Assembly: GCF_052324685.1 (NCBI RefSeq)
Contig: NC_135218.1
Span: 23,060,851 to 23,124,850, forward strand
DNA: 64,000 nt
Reading direction: 5' to 3'
DNA from: Brachyhypopomus gauderio
Lineage: Eukaryota; Chordata; Actinopteri; Gymnotiformes; Hypopomidae
Shown: one piece after another, positions 48,471 through 64,000 of the stretch
Layout of the letters: each line of letters begins with the position of its first letter
Numbering within the stretch: position 1 is the stretch's first letter
The notes under the pieces: model-generated
The model's database searches: none
The model's input: only the letters and a program-made list of their open reading frames with translations
Told to the model about the DNA's origin: nothing
Program-made: the position numbers and the translations under genes

Positions 48471-49193
48471 TTACAAAGGCCACTCTTGCCACAACCATGC
48501 TGACTGCTATAAGGGTATTAGTCATCATTCAGCTGACGCACGTGAAGCCTCAGACGGCACTGTTGATATAAGCCTGTGTGTGTGTGCCCACCTGAGTGTG
48601 TGTGTATCCACCTGAGTGTGAGTGTTTGTGTGTGCGCGCGCGCATGTGTGCGCATGTGTGTCTCTGTGTAACTGCTGCATACATATGATTGCACATATAG
48701 CACATGGGTTTTCCATGTACAGTCTGATGCTAATGTTATATATAATTCTGCTCTTATAAATATAATTTACCAAACATATAGTAGCTGTTGTATTGGGTGT
48801 TTGTTGCCATGACATTCGATCATGTATTTTCTTTCCTTCATCATTACATAGGGTGTGAATTGTGGTTTCTGATGGAGTGGTGCATGAACCCTTTGACCAA
48901 TGAACTCTTTATTTGCACTGACATGTAATTTAGCGTGTTAGTTATGTGTGTTTGTTTTTGTAATTAATGGATCTCTTTAGTGACTTCAGTGATTTGTCAT
49001 TACAGATGATTTGGAATGCACAGCATCCGCAGATGTGCAGGAGTCGGCCTCAGATGAAGCCCCGCCCACACACGAGGACGACGCAGACGTGCCCTGCCCC
49101 CCATGTAGCCCCTCCCCCTCACAGGAGTCTAAGCCAGAGAGTCAAGAAGGGGTCGATGAGCAGGAACAGCAGGAAAGAGAGGATTCAAACTAA
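44467..49193 (+). CDS. lnpk: Lunapark, ER junction formation protein
   Basis: Endoplasmic-reticulum membrane protein that stabilises three-way tubule junctions (family knowledge). Twelve coding exons: 44467-44493, 44628-44669, 44956-45143, 45369-45427, 46216-46256, 46492-46575, 46707-46758, 46836-47045, 47447-47552, 47709-47779, 47897-48061, 49006-49193; 410 residues (human 428). N-terminal MGAVISRWK has a Gly2 suited to myristoylation. Two membrane segments follow (LLFYSGALYLFTCVFVYYLY and LVTALPLLLFPALVWFARKLL), then a coiled coil (NEKLEDLKAEKRKILEEVME), a Pro-rich linker, and a four-Cys zinc finger (CQQC 17 residues before CVYC) followed by NPARRTRPQAP. The tail is acidic. An acceptor at 44438-44439 shows an upstream non-coding exon that I could not place. 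In human LNPK is the HOXD neighbour on the EVX2 side; fish have two copies and this is the Hox-less one by context. Confidence 0.97.
48405..48468. repeat. (TC)n(AC)n microsatellite in lnpk intron 11
   Basis: CTCTCT run followed by about 20 AC units; a further GT/GC-rich tract lies at about 48575-48660. Confidence 0.95.
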
Positions 49194-50323
49194 GTTTTAG
49201 TTTCCTTGCTGCTCAGTCTGCTTTATTTCAAGTCTTTAGCAATTTCTAAGCAGCTGGTAACTTACTGCCTAATGTGTGTTATGCTGGATTTTATTTGCAC
49301 TAGGTTGTTTTTGCCAAGTTTTATTTTTGGAGTTGAAAATAGAACAATTACACGCCTTGATTTTAGCTCTGCCATCTACTGGACAGGGTTGTTCATTACA
49401 CTGAAGTTCAGCCAGCTGATCGCAGTTATACTGTATGTGTTATAATAGTCAGGAGTGCAGTCCAAGTCACAGTGTTACAAATATGTAAGTGGGGGTGGCC
49501 GTTTTTATACAGGCCACCCTGGGTCCTGGTCCAGACTCTGGAAGGCTCAGGTTAAGGTAGAGTGGAAATGGATGTTCAATGCTAGTCGGTATGAACTGTG
49601 TGTCCCAGCCTACACTAACGGCAGGAGCGTACTGCCGCTTCCACAACCCGATGTCGTCATGTTTACTGTCCAGTGCATTTTAAGCATATGATGTGTATTT
49701 GATTTTATTTGTCTCATGGCAACACTGTTTTTGTAAAGTATGACATGTTGTTCACTAGCAGCTTAAGGCTTGGTCAGTTGCACTATTTTATCAAAGCGTT
49801 TTATTCCTGTTGATTGTGTTGTTGAGTTTTTTGGCCTGCAGCCCATTCATGTCATTTGAGTCAGCTTTCTGGTGCCTTTCTGATGAGTTGGACTTGAGTT
49901 GAGTTGAGGCCCATTCCCGGGCAGTAAACCAGGGGAAGTTTGCACAGTTTCTAACTGAGGGGCCGCTTGGCTTCATAGTTCACATGGAGATGTCTATGCT
50001 GCATGAACACATTATTACTTTTTATTATGTTTTATTGAAAATTTGTTATGATGCTTCTAGCAGGTAATCTTAGAGGAGTTATTCTGTCAAACTGACCATG
50101 ATATCTGATGAGAGTAAATGATACTGGTAATCGTAAATCGTGTGGTCAGTTCCTATGAGAAGTGTTCACTCCCTGGTTCAGTGTTCAGTCAGTTGGTACG
50201 ACTCTGTTTATTTACTGCGGTGCGATGGTGTAGTCCCATTCAGGTGCACATCAGACCTGTTAGGTGTCTGTGCATGATAGCTGTGTTTACACTAGGAGAC
50301 GTGTGTATCTGCATGGCACATCT

Positions 50324-50329
50324 AATAAA
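50324..50329 (+). terminator. lnpk: Poly(A) signal of lnpk
   Basis: AATAAA in TCTAATAAAAATTATT, about 1.1 kb after the stop. Confidence 0.6.
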
Positions 50330-50349
50330 AATTATTTTGTAAACCATGT

Positions 50350-50807
50350 GTGCTCGTTTCTAGGTATGTTTTCATATAAAGAAACATGATTAATGGTGGT
50401 GGGGAGGTGCTAATGGTTGGTTAATTATGGTGTTCCTCTTGTGATACGTTTAGACGGTGTGATCGCTTTAAATTTGGTGTTCAAGGGAGTGGGGCACGTG
50501 CTTGCCGTTCCAGTGCAGTAGGTCGGCTTTGATTGGTGCAGCTGTGGAAGCGATTGCAGTGTTGACCAATACCCTGTCATGTAATTCTAACTGGGCGGGA
50601 CAAGAGGTCAGCGCGTTGGCCTTGCAAGCTTGTATCTGTAATTAGCTCAATTTTTTCAACATTGATTTGCATGTACTGTACAACAACAGGTAAAATTCAG
50701 CAACTAATAATGATTCACAGGCAGTATAAGAAGACTAGAAGCAGATTTTAGAACATAACACCATTTAAGTAGTATATAACAGTGGCTCATGGGTTATACT
50801 CATTGTA

Positions 50808-50885
<78 letters not shown>

Positions 50886-51400
50886 CTAGCTCACCGTTAG
50901 CCACTAGCATTGTAGAATGTATTTGTAAGGGCAACAGACCTTTGGGAGTCATAACGGAACAGATTTGTGATGAGCTGTACTGAATAAAATCAAAATATGT
51001 TTTTAGTTGAACTTTACATGGATCTCACATGGGATGACTCACACTGCTTTGTTGTTTTCAAACAATCCCGTATATACTCCTTAGACTGGGTCTCCCAAAT
51101 GGAGGCGTTAATCGTGTATTGCCCTTATAAATAAGACACTTGGTAGAAGAATGTTTAGAATCTAAGTAAGATCTAGGATGAGGGTTAATATAATTGTTAG
51201 AATATCCACAATTATATAATTATTGTCACAATGCACAAACAAAAGTCGTTTAATCTTGGGCTACGATGCTCCTTTAGTCTTACACGTCATGCATCTGTCA
51301 TGCTGTGAATAACAGAAATTACTGATGCAGGTTTTACTGTTGTCCGAGGCATCATTTCAATAAAGTTTCGATGGAATGACCTTCGGTGACGCAACACCAG
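50350..51400. other. Intergenic between lnpk and atp5mc3
   Basis: No gene recognised; a long (TA)n tract lies inside. The right end leads into the CpG-rich atp5mc3 promoter. Confidence 0.5.
50811..50882. repeat. (TA)n microsatellite
   Basis: About 36 uninterrupted TA units. Confidence 0.98.
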
Positions 51401-51473
51401 CATCCGGGATCTTCGTTAAATTGCGCGGCGAGCAAGCGCAGTAGCCCCTCAGCGGTACGACCTCTGCAGCCGG
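51401..51473 (+). other. atp5mc3: Probable non-coding first exon of atp5mc3
   Basis: CpG-rich segment ending in CCGG|GTGAGT. The next exon starts at 51683 after CTCTCTCCGCAG, 40 bp before the ATG. The 5' limit is approximate. Confidence 0.5.
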
Positions 51474-51722
51474 GTGAGTGAAGGAGAGCCGAGCGGATTT
51501 GGCGGCGCTGAAATGTACGAATCTAGTGTCATCTTCATCCTTTAAGCGCGCTGAGACTCATCCGTTCGGCCTTTTAAAGTTCTGGCGACTTTACTGCATG
51601 TGTGGCGGGCATCTCTCTGCAAGAGACTGAGGGTTTATATGAGAAATTCCCCCCTGACCTTAACCGTTGTCTCTCTCCGCAGACGGTCCGAGTTGAAGTT
51701 TAAATCTGTCCGCTGGTCCGAG

Positions 51723-54632
<2,910 letters not shown>

Positions 54633-54815
54633 AGGCAACACTGTATCTCCATCCTCCGAGATGGCACGACCACCCATGTTGGCTATGCCAAGAGTTCTGT
54701 ATTGGTGTCATGACAGTTGTACATTTTCCAAGTGTTTGCGTGGTTTTTTTTTTGTGTGTGTGTGTATGGCTGATGGACTAAACGGAAGACCATGTAAAAT
54801 GAATCCAATTACAGA

Positions 54816-54821
54816 ATTAAA
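54816..54821 (+). terminator. atp5mc3: Poly(A) signal of atp5mc3
   Basis: Variant signal ATTAAA about 185 bp after the stop codon. Confidence 0.5.
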
Positions 54822-54849
54822 ACACCTTTCACTACTAAGTGTTTTGAGT

Positions 54850-56460
54850 ATTTTTGAAGCTCAGCCGAGTTCCTGTGGACTTGAAGTTCGACAGCAGTAG
54901 AAGAACCTGATGGGTGAACGGGTCGTTTGTAGACCTTTGACCTGATCCTACCGAATCCTCATCCAACGAAACAAACCCATCTGCCTTCAGATATGATTGC
55001 GTTTTGGGAACATCCATTACTGGCACAATTAACTTTTGTACCAATGAACTGGGTGGTTGGTGTTTAGTGCTTATTTCTTTAGGTTTGCTTGTAAATGAAA
55101 GTGTCAGGACTGATTACATTACCTGAGCCTGACTATAAATGTTCTGTCCTGTGTTTTGTGTTCATGTAGTTGGAAGTGGTGGTGAGTGTGACTGTAATGT
55201 ACACTAACACCACGTACAAATGTAAATGTAAAAATGCCATAGGTGTGTGTACCTCCAAAATATAACTGGGTCCAGCTGTGTCAACACACATCACCCATGG
55301 TAATGTCACTAGGTCTTGATGTATTTGACAAAATGCATGGAGTCCAATTTGTAGGAGCTTGGAGAGCATACAGCAGCTGCGTCTGACTGACGTTAAGGTG
55401 CTACGTTCAGCTAGCACACAGATGTTTATGCTACTGAAAAGTCATAGGTGCCAGTAGCAAGTGAGTCATCATATTGTTTTCCTGTTGTGGCCCTCAGGAC
55501 CCTATTAAATGATACTGGTGCTTGAGATCTCAAGACCTGTTAGATGATGCTGGTGTTGTGCAGAGTCTGACCCCCCCCCCCACACACACACACACACACA
55601 CACAAACTCGCATAAAGACGCTACAGATGATATTCGCAATTTACACTGTTTCTATGTGTGCCTCCCCTTAATGACCACAAGCAGCAACAGTTCTTTGTGA
55701 AGACGGATGGTTTATGGTGTAACAAACTCATTTCCCATCGTGAGAACTACAAATACAGGATTGCAAAGATATTTGCTATAAATGACAAAGATCATGACAT
55801 TTATCCTTTAACTTCATTAATGTAACTAAAGCAAATGTAACATGTTCGATACAATTCACGTCTTTAAGAAATGCGCTACATATACCTGCATTAGCAGACT
55901 AACATTCACGTAGAAACAAATATTAAACAAACCTCGTTAACTGCTTTCGCTAAAGGAGAGGAAATATAACATCTCGTAGTCTGACGAAAGTCAGATGAAC
56001 TTCTCTTCAGTAGTAGTTACTTTATCTTAGACAATGAACTTGAGAATATAAAGAATAACACCAACACGACGACAACTTAAAGTAAACACATGTGCTTTTC
56101 AAATCAAAAAAGAAAGAAAGAAAAACAGCGAAGTGGAGTGTAAAATCAGCAGTTGTCTACAAGCAACCCGGACCCCAAGAAAAACCGTTCGTCTCTATAG
56201 CAACACTAAACACAACCGCACAAAAGTAAACAACTCGTCTGTCAGCTACACTCCCACCAAATCACTTATGATTTTCAATCAAGAGCTGACAAATGTTCTC
56301 TACTAACAAACTAGATGTGGTAGAGAATAACCACTATCTAAATCCTATCAGTAGCTTCTAGCAAGATCACTGTTTTATGAATGGGTCTCTCTAAGAAGAT
56401 AGGCTTGGCAGTGCGTTTGCCATATTTATCCAGATTTGAGTCACCAACAAGTAGTTTCAC
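54850..56460. other. Intergenic downstream of atp5mc3
   Basis: No gene recognised. A poly-C/(CA)n tract lies at about 55571-55604. Confidence 0.5.
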
Positions 56461-56461
56461 C

Positions 56462-57439
56462 CAGGGGCGGTTTGTTCATTAGGGCGATTGGGCGACGCAC
56501 CACCAGGATGAAAAGGAGGTTTTTTTTTCTCTCATTCTATCACGGCATTTCACTAGCTATGTCTGTACTGGACAGCGTCTCTTGCCTCTGAATGCCATTG
56601 TCCAATCAGCGATGAGGTGCATTCCCTGTAGTCCCGCCTTTTTTGGGGCGATTTGAGACTAACTGAAAATCGCCCCGACTGCTCTCATAGACTCTCATGT
56701 TAAAAGTTTTTTTTTCAAAGTGTAGGTGCTGCAATGCAATGTCTATGGGTTCCGGGAGGGCTTGCCCCTACGTGCTTACGTCAGACGTAACGTAGGGAAA
56801 TTACGGCAGCTCGCAATCTGCTCAACATGGACAGCGTTCCTTCAACACAGAAAAACTCGATCGTGTCATTAAAAGAAGTGCCATTCTCTCGTCGTAACAA
56901 TGACAACAAATTAGCAACTAAGGAATTAGGGCCACCGAGGCCAAATTTAAGCATAAAGCAAGTGTCTACAAAGGGAGGAAAAACATATAACCGGGGTTTT
57001 TCCCTTAACTGGTATGAACGGAAAACATGGTTAGCGGGCTGTGTACTTGTACTTCAGTACAAGTGAGTAATGTAATTAGTGATTGAACTGATTGTTTAAT
57101 ATTTAGTGCTTAACTGCACATCAGCCTTAATGTTTTTGCCCATTTAAATTTTAAAATGCAACACCCAAAATAAAATGCTGTCTGAGAATACAGAAATTGA
57201 GTGGGAAAGATTCAGTTTATTTAATTAATGGTAAATCTGGCCTCTCCATGTTTAAAATTGTTTGTGAGGGCAAACTGAGAGATGACAATTTTTGTTGACT
57301 ACAGTTAATTGTTCATTGTACAGCTTTAACCAAGATGATATTTACAAGATATATCGGTGCAAAAATACTGTACAGTCTATAATGTAAAGAGAAATATATA
57401 TTTATGATTATATTTTAATTGGTTAAGTCAGTTTTTTAT
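56462..57439 (+). mobile_element. 5' part of an autonomous-type hAT transposon
   Basis: Begins with the hAT-like terminus CAGGGGCGG and a GGGCGATTGGGCGACGCACC subterminal region. From the ATG at 56827 a frame runs to a donor AA|GTGAGT at 57062-57063. Its end, YNRGFSLNWYERKTWLAGC, matches the beginning of the TTF-type zinc finger of ZMYM1-like hAT transposases (which continue with FCFPC in the next exon). The remaining transposase exons and the right terminus are not visible; minus-strand BEL/Pao sequence follows directly. The right limit is arbitrary. Confidence 0.6.
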
Positions 57440-60400
57440 TTACCCACTGAAATGGTCACCTTGGATGTCATCACAACAATTGCCCCCCCTGAGATATTTG
57501 TCAGGGGCCGCCACTGGTTTCACCTTCCTCACTTTCCCGTCACGTCCTAGGTATACTTCCAGTACTCTTGCTAACTTCCACTGATTCCGTGGAGCAGAGT
57601 CATCTTGCAGAATAACGATGTCGTTGACCTCTGCATTCCTCCGATCCTTGTTCCATTTCTGCCTAGCTTGAAGATTAAGAAGGTATTCCTTCTTCCAACG
57701 AAACCAGAAGTCATTGGCCAAGTATTGCACCCTGCGCCACCTCTTGTGAAGGTAAAGATCTTCTTTAATGAACCTTCCCGGTGGGGGTAAAATGATCTTG
57801 GACTTCATTGTCAAGATATGGTTCGGTGTGAGAGGCTCTGGACCGTGTGGGTTGTTCAGATGTTCAGTAGTGAGTGGTCTACTGTTTATGATAGCCATTA
57901 CTTCATATAGGAAGGTGCGTAAAGAGGCACTATCAAGTCGCCCTGCTGAATGATCGAGAACAGACATCAGTATACTTCTTACTGTGCGTATTTGCCTTTC
58001 CCAAATACCTCCCATATGGCTTGAAGATGGTGTGTTCATGAGAAACTCACAACCTAGTGCTTTCACTTGCTCTTGGTTCATTCCCCTTGCAGCTTCAATG
58101 AACTCATTTCTTGCACCCATAAAATTGGTACCTTGATCACACCGAATTTGACGAACAGCACCTCTTATAGCAATGAATGAGCGTAAGGCATTAATGAAAG
58201 AATCGGTGGATAGATCCTCGAGCATCTCAATGTGTACTGCTCTAGAACACATGCAGGTAAACAGCAGGCCATAGCGCTTTAACTCTCTTCTCCCATCTTT
58301 CACATGAAATGGTCCAAAGCAGTCCATCCCACAATATACAAAGGGAGGAGTTGCCTCTGTACGCTCTTCTGGAAGGTCAGCCATTCTTTGTTCCTCAGCA
58401 CATCTTCTAAATTTCCTGCATTTAGTACACTTGTAGATGTAAGAAGAAACTGCACCACTGCATGCCAGGATCCACACGCCATTAGACCTCAGCTCATTCA
58501 TGGTCATTCCCCGTCCTTGGTGATGTACTTTCTCGTGATAATGCTTGATGAGCAACATTGAAGTATGGCTATCCTTTGGAAGGATTGCTGGATGTCGTAC
58601 ATGTGGATGAAGAGTAGCATGTGATAAGCGACCTCCCACTCTGAGAATGCCTTGCTCATCAAGAAATGGGTTCAGTCTGTGCAACTTAGTCATATCCCGA
58701 ACATTCGGCATGCTCTGATTCTTGATATGCTGAATTTCCTTGAAAAGGGCCTTCTCTTGAGACATCTTAATAATAGTGAGCTCTGCTTCACTTCTCTCAG
58801 CCAAGCTGGTGGCTTCTCCAGACCTAGATTGTAAGTGTTTAATTTCCTTGATCCATCGCTTAAGCCTGGCAACTGCTTTCACTGCTCTTGTCCAGTCAGA
58901 GAATTTACAGAGCCGATCTTGTAAGGATCTTTCTTCTGTCGCTTGAGTGTCGTGAATAGTTACCTTCCGTAGTTCTGGGTCACTGTCCACAGACTCTCCC
59001 ACCATAACTTCTTCTCTAGGAAGTTCTCTGTTCCAAAGAAATTCCGGTCCTGTGAACCAGTTGGAATTTAGAAGCTGTTCTCCTGTAAGCCCCCTGGAGG
59101 CATGATCTGCCGGATTCTGTTCTGAGGACACATACCTCCACTGTTCAGGCTTTGTGCTTTGTCTGATGCGTTGGATTCGATTTGCCACAAAAAGATGGAA
59201 TCTCTTGGCATCATTGTTTATGTAACCAAGTACAACCTTCGAATCTGTCCAGAAATATTCTTGTAGTGCATTTATCTCCAACTCCTTCTTAAGCATATCG
59301 CTTATTCGCACAGCGACAACCGCAGCTGAAAGTTCAAGTCTTGGGATGGTCATAAATTTCATGGGGGCAACTCTAGACTTCCCCATAACTAGGGAGCAGT
59401 AAATCTCCCCTGTTGCATTGATTCCTCTCAGATATGAACATGCTCCATAGCCAGAAAGACTGGCGTCAGCAAAATGATGTAGCTCATAGCGCTGAACATC
59501 CTTGAAGTCTGATGGCATGTAACATCTTTGGATTTTCACCTCTGACAGATTTTGAAGATCGTGGAGCCAGGCCTCCAATTTAGGCTGGAGATCAACAGGG
59601 AGTGGATCATCCCAACTAACTTTTCCAACACACATATGCTGTAAGACTTGCTTTCCTGTCAGGATTAAAGGTGCTATAAACCCAAGTGGATCATATATTG
59701 AAGCTACTGTTGACAAGACTCCCCTTCTTGTCAGTGGGTTCTGCTTCAGTGTCACTCTAAACTGAAATTCATCCGATGTAACACACCATGACACACCAAG
59801 CACTCCTTCTACATGTGTTTTATCTAACATCATATATGGATCCTCAACCCTTTCAGCATGCTCTTCCTTGGGAATCGTTGCCAAGACTTCATTGCTATTA
59901 GAGATGAACTTGTGCAGTCGAAGTCCGCCTGTCTTACAAATTTCTCTGACTTCTTTCACAATTTGAATGGCGGCTTCTGAGGATGACACACTCAATAATC
60001 CATCATCTACATAGAAGTTCCTTTCAATGAATCTGACTGAGAGATCACTGAAACATCCTCGTCCCACAGCAGCAATATGCTTGAGACCGTAGTTGGCACA
60101 GCCGGGTGAAGAGGCAGCACCAAATAAATGAACTCTCATCCTGTAAACTAAAGGTTGAGAATCTAACTCTCCATTCTCCCACCATAGAAATCGCAGGTAA
60201 TCCTTATCCTTTGCCTTCACATGGAATTGGTGGAGCATGCGCTCTATGTCACATATCACTGCTATCTGACCCTTTCTAAAACGGCAGAGTACGCCCACCA
60301 AGGTGTTCGTTAGCTCAGGACCAGTCAGGAGATGCTCGTTCAGACACGTACCCTGAAACTTCGCAGAACAGTCAAAGACGACGCGTATCTTCCCAGGTTT

Positions 60401-63400
60401 TCTTGGGTGGTAAACCCCGTGATGTGGGATGTACCACACTGGTTGCTTATTAATGTCGTCTTCTGGAACCTGTTCTGCATCACCATTGGCTATGATGTCA
60501 TTCATAAAATTTGTATAGTCCAGGTAGTATTGCTTGCTTCTTCTAAGTTTCTTCTCCAAGCATTTTAAACGGTGTACAGCGCATATCCTATTGTTAGGTA
60601 GACTGGGCCTTGCTTCCTTAAACGGTAGAGGCATCTCATAGTGTCCATCATCCTTAATACATATCTCTTCTTTCAGTTGTGTTAGAAACTGTAGGTCTTC
60701 TTGGGAGATCTGTTTATCTTCTGCAACTGTTTCACAAAAGTCAGACTCAAGTGCCTTAATTATGTCTGGTGGAGCAACCATCTCTCTAACCTGTGTTCTG
60801 CAGACAAAGTGAATCTCGCCCTTCAACTCTGAAGAGGACTGAAGGCTTGGGATCACTGGCATCACCATAACTTGATGACTTACTCCAATTGCGTCTCCAT
60901 AGTCAATGTGAAGGTTGCTACATCCAATGATGCTCCATCCCAAGTCTGTTCTCTGCGCAAAGGGTTGGTTCTCTTCACCATACACAACTTCACGCGGGAG
61001 GAGAGCTTGAGAACAATTGTAACCAATCAAGAGCCCGATCTCACAGCTCTGTTGTGGAGCAATTTCTCCGGCAATATGCTCAAGATGAGGCCATGCTCGT
61101 GCAGTCTCTGGTGTCGGAATATGCTCTCTACTCGCAGGGATGAATTCTCGTGAGTAAGTCACTGGCAGCAGAATACTTTTATCTGAATAGAAACCTCTAA
61201 CTTGTAGACCCATCAACTTGTGGCAAGCTACAACCATACTCTTTGAAGTCATCGTGGAGAGCCTTAACTGGACTGGTTCTTTCCTAACACTGAGAGCTTC
61301 TGCTGTCTCTTCCAGAATGAATGTTGAATCGCTCTGAGTGTCCAAAAGTGCGTACACTAGAATTTCTTGATGTGGTTCACTTGTGGCTGATACCCATACA
61401 GGAATTATTGTGGAAGTATTTGTAAGGCCGTTGTCTACTATGACTCTATTGGACAAAGCATGTGGAGATGTGCTTGGTGTCCTCTCTTGTGATAGTTGTG
61501 CTCCTTCAAGTTCTCCATTGCTTGGCCTTGTGTACTTCCTATCATCTCTAGCACGGTCTTTGTGCAAGCAAGTTGGGTGTCCCTTCTGGCATACCTCACA
61601 GATGCTCCTATGATTGCAGTTCTTGGAACGATGACCTAACCTTAAACACCCAAAACACAATTTGTTCTCCAAGACAAATTTATGCCGCTCTGCTACAGGT
61701 CTTGCACTGAAATTACGACACTTATGGATACTGTGACCTAACATCTCACAGAATGTGCATGTGACAGCTGAACTCTCAACAGTGTGAGCAGCTAATGCTC
61801 TTATCCCTTGGCTCCGTGGTCTCGACGCTCTAAACATCTCAGTCTCACTGAAATTTGAAGTGTGCTTCAATGCGTTAAGGGAAGTAACTGGGTTGCAGGA
61901 GATGTTGGCTTCTCTCGTGAGGAATTTAACAAATTGACTAAAACTAGGAAACATGTTTGTTTCTTCTTCAATTTCTATCACTTTCCTATTCCACATTGAT
62001 GCTAACCAATCAGGAAGCTTAGAAAGCATGTTCTGGTTTTCACTGCAATCATTGAGAATTTCAAGACTCTTGATGTCCTGCATGGCAGCTTCACAACCAC
62101 GAAGGAAGTCTGCAAAATCCCTGAGTGCCACACTGTCCGTTAGGCCTATCTTGGGCCATGCTTTGAGAATGTCTCTGAAGGATTTGGCTATGATGAATGG
62201 ATTTCCGAACCTCTCTTCTAGGACAGACCAGGCAGCACTATAGGCAGCTTCGGTCCCTACTAGGAAATAACACTCAATAGCCCTTTTTGCTGCTCCACTC
62301 ACATACTTACGAAGATAATAAAGTTTCTCAGTGGCGGGAATATTTTTTCGATCTATTAGTGTCTGAAAGGATACTTTCCAGTCATTGTAACAGAGTGGGT
62401 CACCAGTAAAAATGGCTGGCTCTGGAATTGGCAGACGACTCATGCTGATCGATTCGGCCAGCATCCTTGCGAGGGATGTAATGCTGTCATGCTGTGGGCT
62501 TACTACGACTTGTTGTGGAGGATGATATTGGAAAGGGTGGTTACCGTGTCCAGGTACCTCTTTCCAATCCTTTGATTCACATTTACATCGTACATCTTCA
62601 AATTCCCTTTCACAAGCATAATTCTGTGAGTATACTTGCATTCGTGCCTTAGCAGCATTTAACTGTTTGACTGTTTCTAGACGCTCCAGCTCTTTACGCT
62701 TTTCATCTAACATTTTCTGTCTTGCTGCATTTTCAATCTCTAACTGGGCTTGTAGTTTAGTTTCTTCCTGTTCTCTCTCTAAGCGTCGTCTTAAACTATC
62801 TGCTGTTTGTTGAGCTATTATCCTTTTATTTTCAGCTTCAAGGGTTTGAATTTCTCCTAATTGGCGTTCTTGATCTTGCAAGACTTGTAAGGTGGCCTGA
62901 TTAGCAGCAACCTCAGCAGCTGCCTCTTGCCGCTTTAAAAATGAAGATATGGAAGTAACATTTGAACTGCTCTGAGAACAAGTAGAATTTGACCGTCTGG
63001 AAATAGAACTTGACCCAATTGAAGAAATGGATGAGATGACTGACTTAATGTCATTCAAATCCAGTGGCTCCCCTTCTGCCTCTTCTTTTCTTTCCATCCA
63101 ATCCAATATTTTTGATGCAACCTTTCTTGTAACAGTTTCACATTTATCCATTCTACGGCGCATGTCATTATTTGGAACCTTAATTCTGCGCAGATCTTCA
63201 TACACATGGTTCAACTCTGTTGCAGCATTGCTTACCTGGGAAATTAAGTCTTGCAGCACATTGTCTGTGCAAGGACCGCTCACCGTTTGCATGGCATCCT
63301 TTACAAGAACTCCCCACTTCTCGTACTGTACCTTAAAACGACGTTCAAGTTCCATGAATCTTTTATGATGCAGTTCTTGCCCTTTTGCAGTTAAGGTTCG

Positions 63401-63577
63401 GATTCTTTGACTTCTACGAGGCTCACTTTGCTCGTCAATATGCGACGCATCATCGGTCTTTGGGTGCATTTCTGCCTCTACTTGGGGATTTTCTTGTTGC
63501 GCTGTCTGCTGAGATGAAGGTTTGAGAGCAGCTACCACCATCTCATTCTGACCGTCACTTCTGAGGGATTCTGCCAT
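57440..63577 (-). mobile_element. BEL/Pao LTR retrotransposon, Gag-Pol frame
   Basis: Fossil virus-like element of the BEL/Pao family. A single frame of 2,045 codons looks whole. From N to C terminus its parts are a charged coiled-coil Gag-like region, a DUF1759-type Gag segment, zinc knuckles, an aspartic protease domain, reverse transcriptase, RNase H, an integrase with zinc-binding head and catalytic core, and a C-terminal DUF5641-like tail. No matching pair of long terminal repeats could be seen inside the window; the upstream one may lie past the right edge. The undisturbed frame suggests a young copy. It appears to lie within or directly beside the hAT element to its left. Confidence 0.93.
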
Positions 63578-64000
63578 TAGTCTAAATTTAATCCTTTGTC
63601 TTAATTATACTGCTACTGTAGAATATACTACCTTGAACACAGAATAATCTGAATAAAACACTGCAACGAACAGTTTCCTGAATAAAATATGATAAATCGA
63701 AATGCTTACGACCGAACAACAAACAACACTTAACTGTGACAATTAGTTATCTTAATTTTTACAATCACTCTAACAGACGAGCATGAATGTACACCAGCAT
63801 TCGATTTTAACGATAAAATGAATGAAGTCCTTATTCACAATATTAACGTCTTTTAACAGCAGTTTGACAAACTTATAGCACTTAATTTCTTGTACTCCGT
63901 AGTACGCGCCGCTCTTGCATGACGTGGATGAAGCCTAGAGATGGCATACGGAGGATACGACTTTCGCTGGGTGTTCACTGCCTGCACCGCGCAGTCGAGT
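63578..64000 (-). other. Region upstream of the BEL/Pao frame
   Basis: AT-rich near the frame and CpG-richer toward the window edge. It probably belongs to the element's leader or terminal repeat, but I could not show a repeat with the left flank. Confidence 0.35.

Overview
This is vertebrate, almost certainly teleost, nuclear DNA. It has intron-rich genes with GT-AG (and some GC-AG) splice sites, long (GT)n tracts, L2 and Rex1 LINE remnants, hAT and Tc1-type DNA transposons and a BEL/Pao element. Reconstructed exons give seven host protein genes: notum (+, 2.3-7.9 kb), the chemokine receptor gene ccr7 (+, 14.8-17.1 kb), somatic cytochrome c cycs (+, 22.2-24.3 kb), a CNC-bZIP gene of the NRF2 type (nfe2l2b, +, 29.4-36.8 kb), mtx2 (-, 37.7-40.3 kb), lunapark lnpk (+, 44.4-50.3 kb) and ATP synthase c-subunit atp5mc3 (+, 51.4-54.8 kb). 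Two microRNA hairpins were found by eye: mir-148 (-, 28.13-28.21 kb) and mir-10d (-, 41.70-41.79 kb).

The right half has the gene order and relative strands of the human HOXD neighbourhood (NFE2L2 - MTX2 - [HOXD] - LNPK - ATP5MC3). The 4 kb between mtx2 and lnpk, where Hox genes should lie, holds no recognisable homeobox, only a mir-10 hairpin in the expected orientation. This matches the zebrafish HoxDb locus, which has lost every Hox gene and kept mir-10d. I therefore infer an ostariophysan (otophysan) fish and 'b' paralogues. The cycs - mir-148 - NFE2-like order echoes the HOXA-side block CYCS - MIR148A - NFE2L3 in human, so these look like D-side relatives of that block.

The most striking coding feature is the NRF2-like gene. 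It keeps the five-exon layout and CNC-bZIP domain, but the DLG motif is gone, ETGE reads ETRE, no lysine lies between them and the Neh6 degrons are not recognisable. Its last 23 codons and stop are read from a 34-bp minisatellite. A 1.8-kb, 28-bp minisatellite fills much of its first intron.

Layout: 0-2.3 kb intergenic; 2.3-7.9 notum; 8.9-11.3 two LINE fragments end to end; 11.5-12.6 a 9-bp array; 14.8-17.1 ccr7; 17.8-18.9 two short hAT elements with intact 8-bp target duplications; 20.7-21.5 L2 tails; 21.6-25.8 cycs, flanked by a 76-bp inverted repeat; 24.8-26.9 Tc1-type and probable Harbinger-type remnants; 28.1 mir-148; 29.4-36.8 nfe2l2b; 37.7-40.3 mtx2; 40.3-44.4 the Hox-less HoxDb remnant with mir-10d; 44.4-50.3 lnpk; 51.4-54.8 atp5mc3; 56.5-57.1 the 5' end of an autonomous-type hAT; 57.4-63.6 a BEL/Pao polyprotein frame on the minus strand. 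The genes do not form an operon. Their association is ancestral linkage around a Hox cluster.
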